From: Hypericum androsaemum
Taxonomy: Eukaryota; Streptophyta; Magnoliopsida; Malpighiales; Hypericaceae
Reading direction: 5' to 3'
Length of the DNA stretch: 64,000 bases
Assembly (NCBI GenBank): GCA_963995505.1
Contig: OZ023186.1
Span: forward strand, 17,801,570 to 17,865,569
Both the position numbers and the translations under genes were made by a program. The stretch's first letter is position 1, and each line of letters begins with the position of its first letter. The notes beneath the pieces were generated by a model, which saw nothing but the letters and a program-made list of their open reading frames with translations, was not told the DNA's origin and did no database searches. This document shows, piece by piece, positions 58,869 through 64,000 of this stretch.

Positions 58869-60235
58869 TCAAGATGTACGATTTTCAATATTCGATTTTG
58901 AGATTCTCAATTAATCTGGAAAAAGAAATCTGCTGGCTGGTTGCATTGAAGCGAGCTTGGCGATTGAGACAAGTAACTCCCCAGGTTATATACAACACAT
59001 CAAGGAAGCCCGGTTATCTGGGCAACTTGCTAGGGACCAAATTCTCCATGTGGATGACATAATAGCAAGTGATCGCCCGTTAATATATGGTAGTGGGAAA
59101 AAATTACTCCGAATGGTAAGAGACTTTAATTTATGTAAAGATATTTTGAGTTTATATTTTACGAATATAGATGATATTCAAAAAAATCATCTTCTAATAA
59201 GATTCAATAATACTCGACACACATTTAAAAAAATATTATGGTGCACATGAAGCAAGTGATCTATTTGACAATGGCTGTTGCAAAATGGCCTGGAATTGGT
59301 CCAAACATTCGCATTGCTTTGCAGTTGGGCTTAAGATATGCTCCGTTAAATTGTTAACAATATTTCATTTTCTGAACAAGTATAATCTGATATTGTTACA
59401 CCGATACTCATGAGCATATGTCGCCTAAATAAACAAAAATAATAATCTATCTAAGAAACATTTCTAGTTAGATATGAATTTCTTAAGATTGATCCATGAA
59501 TAACTTTTGAGTTAGTCTTTTGTTTTATCCCGAGACGCCTTGTTAAGAATGTTTCTGGTAAAAGATTAAGTTCTAAATATTTAAATCTTACAGACCAAAA
59601 TCTATTTTTTTATTTTATGGACCAAAATAGAATTGAAGTAAATAATTTTACATTTATTTTGGTCAAATATGTAATTTGAAAAAATGAGTTCAAAGATTTG
59701 TGTAGACTAATATGTTAAAATCTTCGTATCAAATACAAAATTTTAAGTTAATTCATAGATGGATTTTCTATGCTTACCACTTATATACAAGTTTATCACA
59801 TATAGAACTAGATATGTGATAATCCTAAAATGCTCTCCGCCCATTAGTCCTAAATTTGCATGAACTTTGACTTCGTTAACTTATCATGTCACGGAGATCA
59901 CGAGAGCAACAATAATGATCAAGAGATCAATATGATCTCATACTATGTTAAAATTTTTATATCTATCACAAAATCTTAAAACAATGAGTATATAAATTTT
60001 CTAATTTTATAAATAAAGTCACTTGAAGGTCATACTAGATTTGGTTCAAAAAATTATATATTATGAACTTACTTTTCATTATAAAGTAAGTTACTTAAAA
60101 AACTCGTGATTAAAGTAATTAACATTATATATAGATGCCTAAAAGATTTCCTAAACTAATTTTTATAAGTTTAAAGAATTATATTTGCCTTCAATAGAAT
60201 GTGATGTTCTATTCTAATCATTATCACCATGAATT
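58869..60235. other. AT-rich spacer
   Basis: An ORF of 97 codons at 58957-59250 (+) is not recognised and lacks codon bias. Nothing else is supported. Confidence 0.3.
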
Positions 60236-60491
60236 TATTGCTGGTGATGTTGACACAGACTCCCGTACGTCTAATGAAAAAGCCAACTCAATGAACTTCG
60301 TCAAATTACTCTTTCATGGTCAAAAGGACCGACCCTTCATAATTACTCGTCCTCTCTTACGTAATCCAATATAACGTTTTTTCCCTTTAAAAAAGTAATG
60401 ACATTTATTTATGAAGGCAATAAGAATAATCGTGATATGAAATATATGTACGTGTTCGATCGTTCTATAATGCAACTAAAAAAATATTATG
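60236..60491. repeat. left copy of 256-bp direct repeat flanking the LINE
   Basis: It begins TATTGCTGGTGATGTTGACA and ends AAAAATATTATG. It pairs with 63253-63511; differences are about four substitutions and small indels around the AACG / AACAACG stretch. Confidence 0.92.
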
Positions 60492-63252
60492 CCACCTCAA
60501 TTTCTTCATTTGGGTTCCACTTAGCATGCACCACCCGGTCGAAACTTGGGTGGGACATCCAAGCTGCTTGGAATCAGAAAGGGCGCTTACTCCTACACCC
60601 CGTATCTCGGTCGGAGAAATGAACCAGTAAAGGAGAGTGATCCGCCTGAAAACGGGCAAGGTGATTCACCTTACCTTCCGGCCAACGAATTTGCCAAAGC
60701 TCGTTGCACAATGCTCTGTCCAGGTGTTTCGACACGCGTCCACCATTACCAGTACTTCTTGCCCAAGTGTATGGGGACCCAAAAAAACCGAGGTCCAAAA
60801 GTCCATGCCTATTTATCCAGCTGGCCAGTCTTCTATCCTACGATTGGAGTCTACCCGAACCACCTTTGCGTTCCTCTAACCGAGTTATTGCATTCAAGTC
60901 TCCCACAATTAGCCACGACTCTTGCGGAGCTAGTGAGGCAATTGCCTCCCAATACTCCTCCAACCTGTGACAGGGGGAGGGGCATAAACAAAAGTGATGA
61001 TTGACGACTGTTGATTATGGAAAGTCACCTTAACATGGATGAATTCACTCAGGGCAAGAAGGACAGTAATAGACGTCGAGGGGGCCCACAGAAGCCAAAT
61101 TCCCCCTCTCCGTCCTATTGCTTCCACTCGATAATAGGCCAGCCCAGTCTTTCGACAAACTGCTTCCGCCGAGCTGCCACTTATCTGCATTTCCAGGAGT
61201 CTGCCAAGCCAAATTCGTGAACTTGCACCAGATATTTGAAAGCTCCCATGAAACCTGGTTTCTTGGCTCCACAATAATTCCACACAAAAACCTTCTGACC
61301 ATATGGGCAGGCCTATGGGATTTTGCTTTGGTTGTCTTTTGGCTTAGGTTCGATTTTGATTAGTGATTCGGACTTGGTTTAAGACTTCTGGAGGGTAACT
61401 AGATGAAAGGAGCTTTAAGCTTCGGACATCCGATCGGGACCACCCCGACTATCTTCTTGCCATTGCTGATTCTGAGGGGCGACCTCTTGGATTGGGTTCG
61501 ACATGTCCATATCCAAGGAAGCATCGCAAGGAGGGCTACCATCAGGTGGAACCGTCTTATGGTGAACCATGTCCAGTGGGCTGGGCTGGGATGATGGGCC
61601 TGGTGGGGTAAGATTTGGCGGGTTGAAAAAGGAGGATATAGGGTGGGGGGAAAGCTTCGACTTCTCATGGGGTAATGCTGTGTTGGGGTTCAGCTTGACA
61701 TTTTCCTTGGGTGTTTGAGTTTGTCAATGGCAGCTTGGAGCTTAGTGTTTAAGGTGTTCTCTTCATTTTGGGCTCTTTTCAGGTTGGGGCTAGAGGCGGC
61801 TTGGTTATGGATTGGGATGAGCAGTTTTTTTGTGGTACTGGGGCTTTAGGTTCTTGGTGGGCTTGAAGGAGCTAGGTTTGGAGGTTGGTGCCCACTTTGG
61901 CTTGAGAAGATACGTGTTGGGCATCTAGACTGATCCAAAGCTGGTTCCAGCTCTGCAATGTCACTATCCAGGGTGGAGAGCGCGCAAATCTATTTCCAGT
62001 AAATGCTTCACTTTTGAAGATAACAGGCCTAGTTGTTCGTCCTTTCTTGGCAACATTCATCCAAGGGCCCAAGTTCTCTCCTTGTACTCTCGGATCAGTC
62101 GAGCTAAGGTTTTGCACAGCTTCACTAGAGTTTCTTTGATCTCCCATCACGCCGCCGCCAGTAGCCGTGGAGTTGGCCGCTTCTTCCCTTCGCTGACAGC
62201 CAAAAGAACAGTTCTCCTGGAGGTGGCCATACCTACCACAGCCAAAGCAAATAGTGTGGAGGCTTTCATACTAAACTTCCTGAATGTGATCACCAATCTT
62301 GATTTCACCTATCAAGGGTTTGGTCAGATCAAGATCGATGCACACCCGGGCAAACTGTCCCCTCGCTTTCTCCTCCATGTTAAGGTCCAGCTTCACGGGG
62401 GTCCCTATCGCAACAGCCGCACAACTGAGTAAGTTGATGTTGTAGAATCTCATCGGGAGGTTCGGGAAGTGGATCCAAACTCTCGTCCCCGACACTGCCT
62501 TCTCCGAAGGAGCAAAGGATGCCTCAGATGGCTGGATTGTAATGTAATAGTCTTGGTACAGCCAATGACCTCCCTTCATCGCCGTGGTGTAATCCTCCGG
62601 ATCTGCAAAACAAACAAGAAAGTATCCAAATGGGAGGTCGACCATCCTCATGCCCGCTCTTGGGCTCCAAATCTGGTGAAGCCTATTGAGGAGGGTACGG
62701 TAGCCCACCATTTTTCCGAGGACCTTCACCACGACCGTCTTCTTCCAAGGTTCATCCAGCTTCTCTTCAGCATAATCCGACAGGATAAGGTGGGGTTGGG
62801 TCGGGATGGTAGTTAAATCCAGTGAAATCGCTCCCAAGGCGAGCCAATCCTCTTCCTTTTCACGAAGACTCGGGATGGGCTTACCATTGTGGGTGTTGAC
62901 TCAGTCCCTATAGGACCTTCTCTCGTTGGGTACCTCTCCATTCATCCCAGGAGAGCCAGCAGTGTAGGGCTCGGTCAAGTTCGGTTGGGGGTTAGGATTT
63001 GGTGACTGTGGGTGAGGGTGGGTTGAGGACAGTGGGGGAAACTGTGGGTGGTCGCCTAACGGGGGTGAGTTGGGACTTGAGTTTGGGTGGACTTGCTGGG
63101 CTGGGAGAGATGGTTGGGGTTCGGTGTGGATGGGGGTTAGCGGCGGAAAGGCTGGATTATCTGGTAGCTTAAGGGTTGGCGGTTGAGTAGGAGAGAAGAA
63201 GGGGTCAGCGGGTGAAAATTCGGGACTCCGTCTCTTACAAGTAGGATGATAC
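60492..63252 (-). pseudogene. 3'-truncated L1-type LINE: ORF1 plus endonuclease
   Basis: On the minus strand, ORF1 (62837-62271) has the DUF4283-type gag domain (VVVKVLGKMVGYRTLLNRLH, then DLPFGYFLVCFADPEDY, VWIHFPNLPMRFYN, KPLIGEIKIGDHI). Downstream, 61283-60930 reads GRRGGIWLLWAPSTSI, part of the endonuclease of ORF2, and 60798-60574 reads DLGFFGSPYTWARS with QADHSPLL, its end. The frame next to 60500 gives FQAAWMSHPSF, normal LINE text, and then the element stops abruptly with no reverse transcriptase and no poly(A). Frameshifts separate pieces, so it is dead. The flanks are the 256-bp direct repeats. Confidence 0.8.
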
Positions 63253-63511
63253 TATTGCTGGTGATGTTGACACAGACTCCCGTGCGTCTAATGAAAAAGC
63301 CAACTCAATGAACTTCGTCAAATTACTCTTTCATGGTCAAAAGGACCGACACTTCATAATTACTCGTCCTCTCTTACGTAATCCAATATAACAACGTTTT
63401 TCCCCTTTAAAAAAGTAATGACATCTATTTATGAAGGCAATAAGAATAATCGTGATATGAAATATATGTTCGTGTTCGATCGTTCTATAATGCAACTAAA
63501 AAAATATTATG
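63253..63511. repeat. right copy of 256-bp direct repeat
   Basis: Same sequence as 60236-60491 in the same orientation, 259 bp here because of a small insertion. Confidence 0.92.
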
Positions 63512-64000
63512 TCAAATGGCAGATATTTCCGGATACTAAATTATACGTAATTAAATTAGTATTTATCAAAAAAAATTAGGAGACAAATATAGGAAATGAT
63601 ATGATCTGAAGAGATGTTACATTGCTTGGAGACGGGGCAATGCCATTAAAGCAGATGACGTCATCGGTTAAAGTTTAATTATTTTCCGGACGATATCCCT
63701 AAAGATAAGCTTCAACATAATTCATTGTAGTAACGCATTTGGTTGGTAACCGCTGTCATTTTATCCCAAAAAAATTGCTAAATCAACTAATATAAATTTG
63801 AATTAGGTGGTACTATAAAAATTGACAAAATTATTCTTACAAAATTTTAGCACAACTTTTTTCTTTTGTATTTGAACTCAAAACTATGATTATGTTTAAA
63901 ATAATTTACGCGTTCCTGGCTATTTGCTCATAACAATTAATTCATAATTCAAAGGCTTATAATTCCCAAGTGTTCATTTAACTAAAAAAATTAAATTAAA
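63512..64000. other. AT-rich end of window
   Basis: No gene or repeat supported. Confidence 0.3.

Overview
This window is nuclear DNA from a flowering plant, almost certainly a eudicot. It has split genes with GT-AG introns, long AT-rich intergenic DNA, plant gene families, a chromovirus-type Ty3/gypsy element, L1-type LINEs and many terminal-inverted-repeat (TIR) DNA elements. Nothing bacterial is present.

Six host protein genes and one tRNA gene can be modelled. From left to right they are: a CRLK1-like calcium/calmodulin-regulated receptor-like kinase (+, 3400-5339); chloroplast ribosomal protein L24 (+, 7914-9760, with a one-base frameshift near its 3' end in this sequence); a dihydroflavonol-reductase-like SDR protein (+, 10827-14162); a C2H2 zinc-finger protein (-, 17655-19405); canonical histone H2A (+, 42349-43048); a class I formin like FH5 (-, 47422-51756); and tRNA-Ala(AGC) (+, 55940-56012). 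As I remember the Arabidopsis map, this order combines two duplicated Arabidopsis segments: chr5 CRLK1 / RPL24 / zinc finger / H2A / FH5, and chr4 H2A / zinc finger / DFR-like. The window therefore looks like a less fractionated form of that block.

The rest is mostly mobile DNA. Between the zinc-finger gene and H2A, about 17 kb is a four-layer nest. An L1-type LINE (-) was entered by a Cassandra-type TRIM carrying 5S rRNA-derived sequence (TSD GTACT). That was entered by a solo LTR of a chromovirus-like element (TSD AAGGT), and that by a 9.5 kb element with 2.3 kb LTRs (TSD CCCAA). Around the genes lie Mutator-like TIR elements, several with 9-bp target duplications. At least one, possibly two, carry captured host exon pieces: a callose-synthase fragment at 6724-6940 and a possible AT-hook (AHL) PPC fragment at 41491-41556. 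To the right are a hAT MITE, decayed LINE pieces, minisatellites, and a 3'-truncated LINE flanked by a 256-bp direct repeat.

The host genes do not form a pathway; they share a neighbourhood by descent. I found no evidence for a new gene system. The most informative signals are the conserved gene order, the dated transposon nest, captured gene fragments next to host promoters, the L24 frameshift and the long direct repeats around the truncated LINE.
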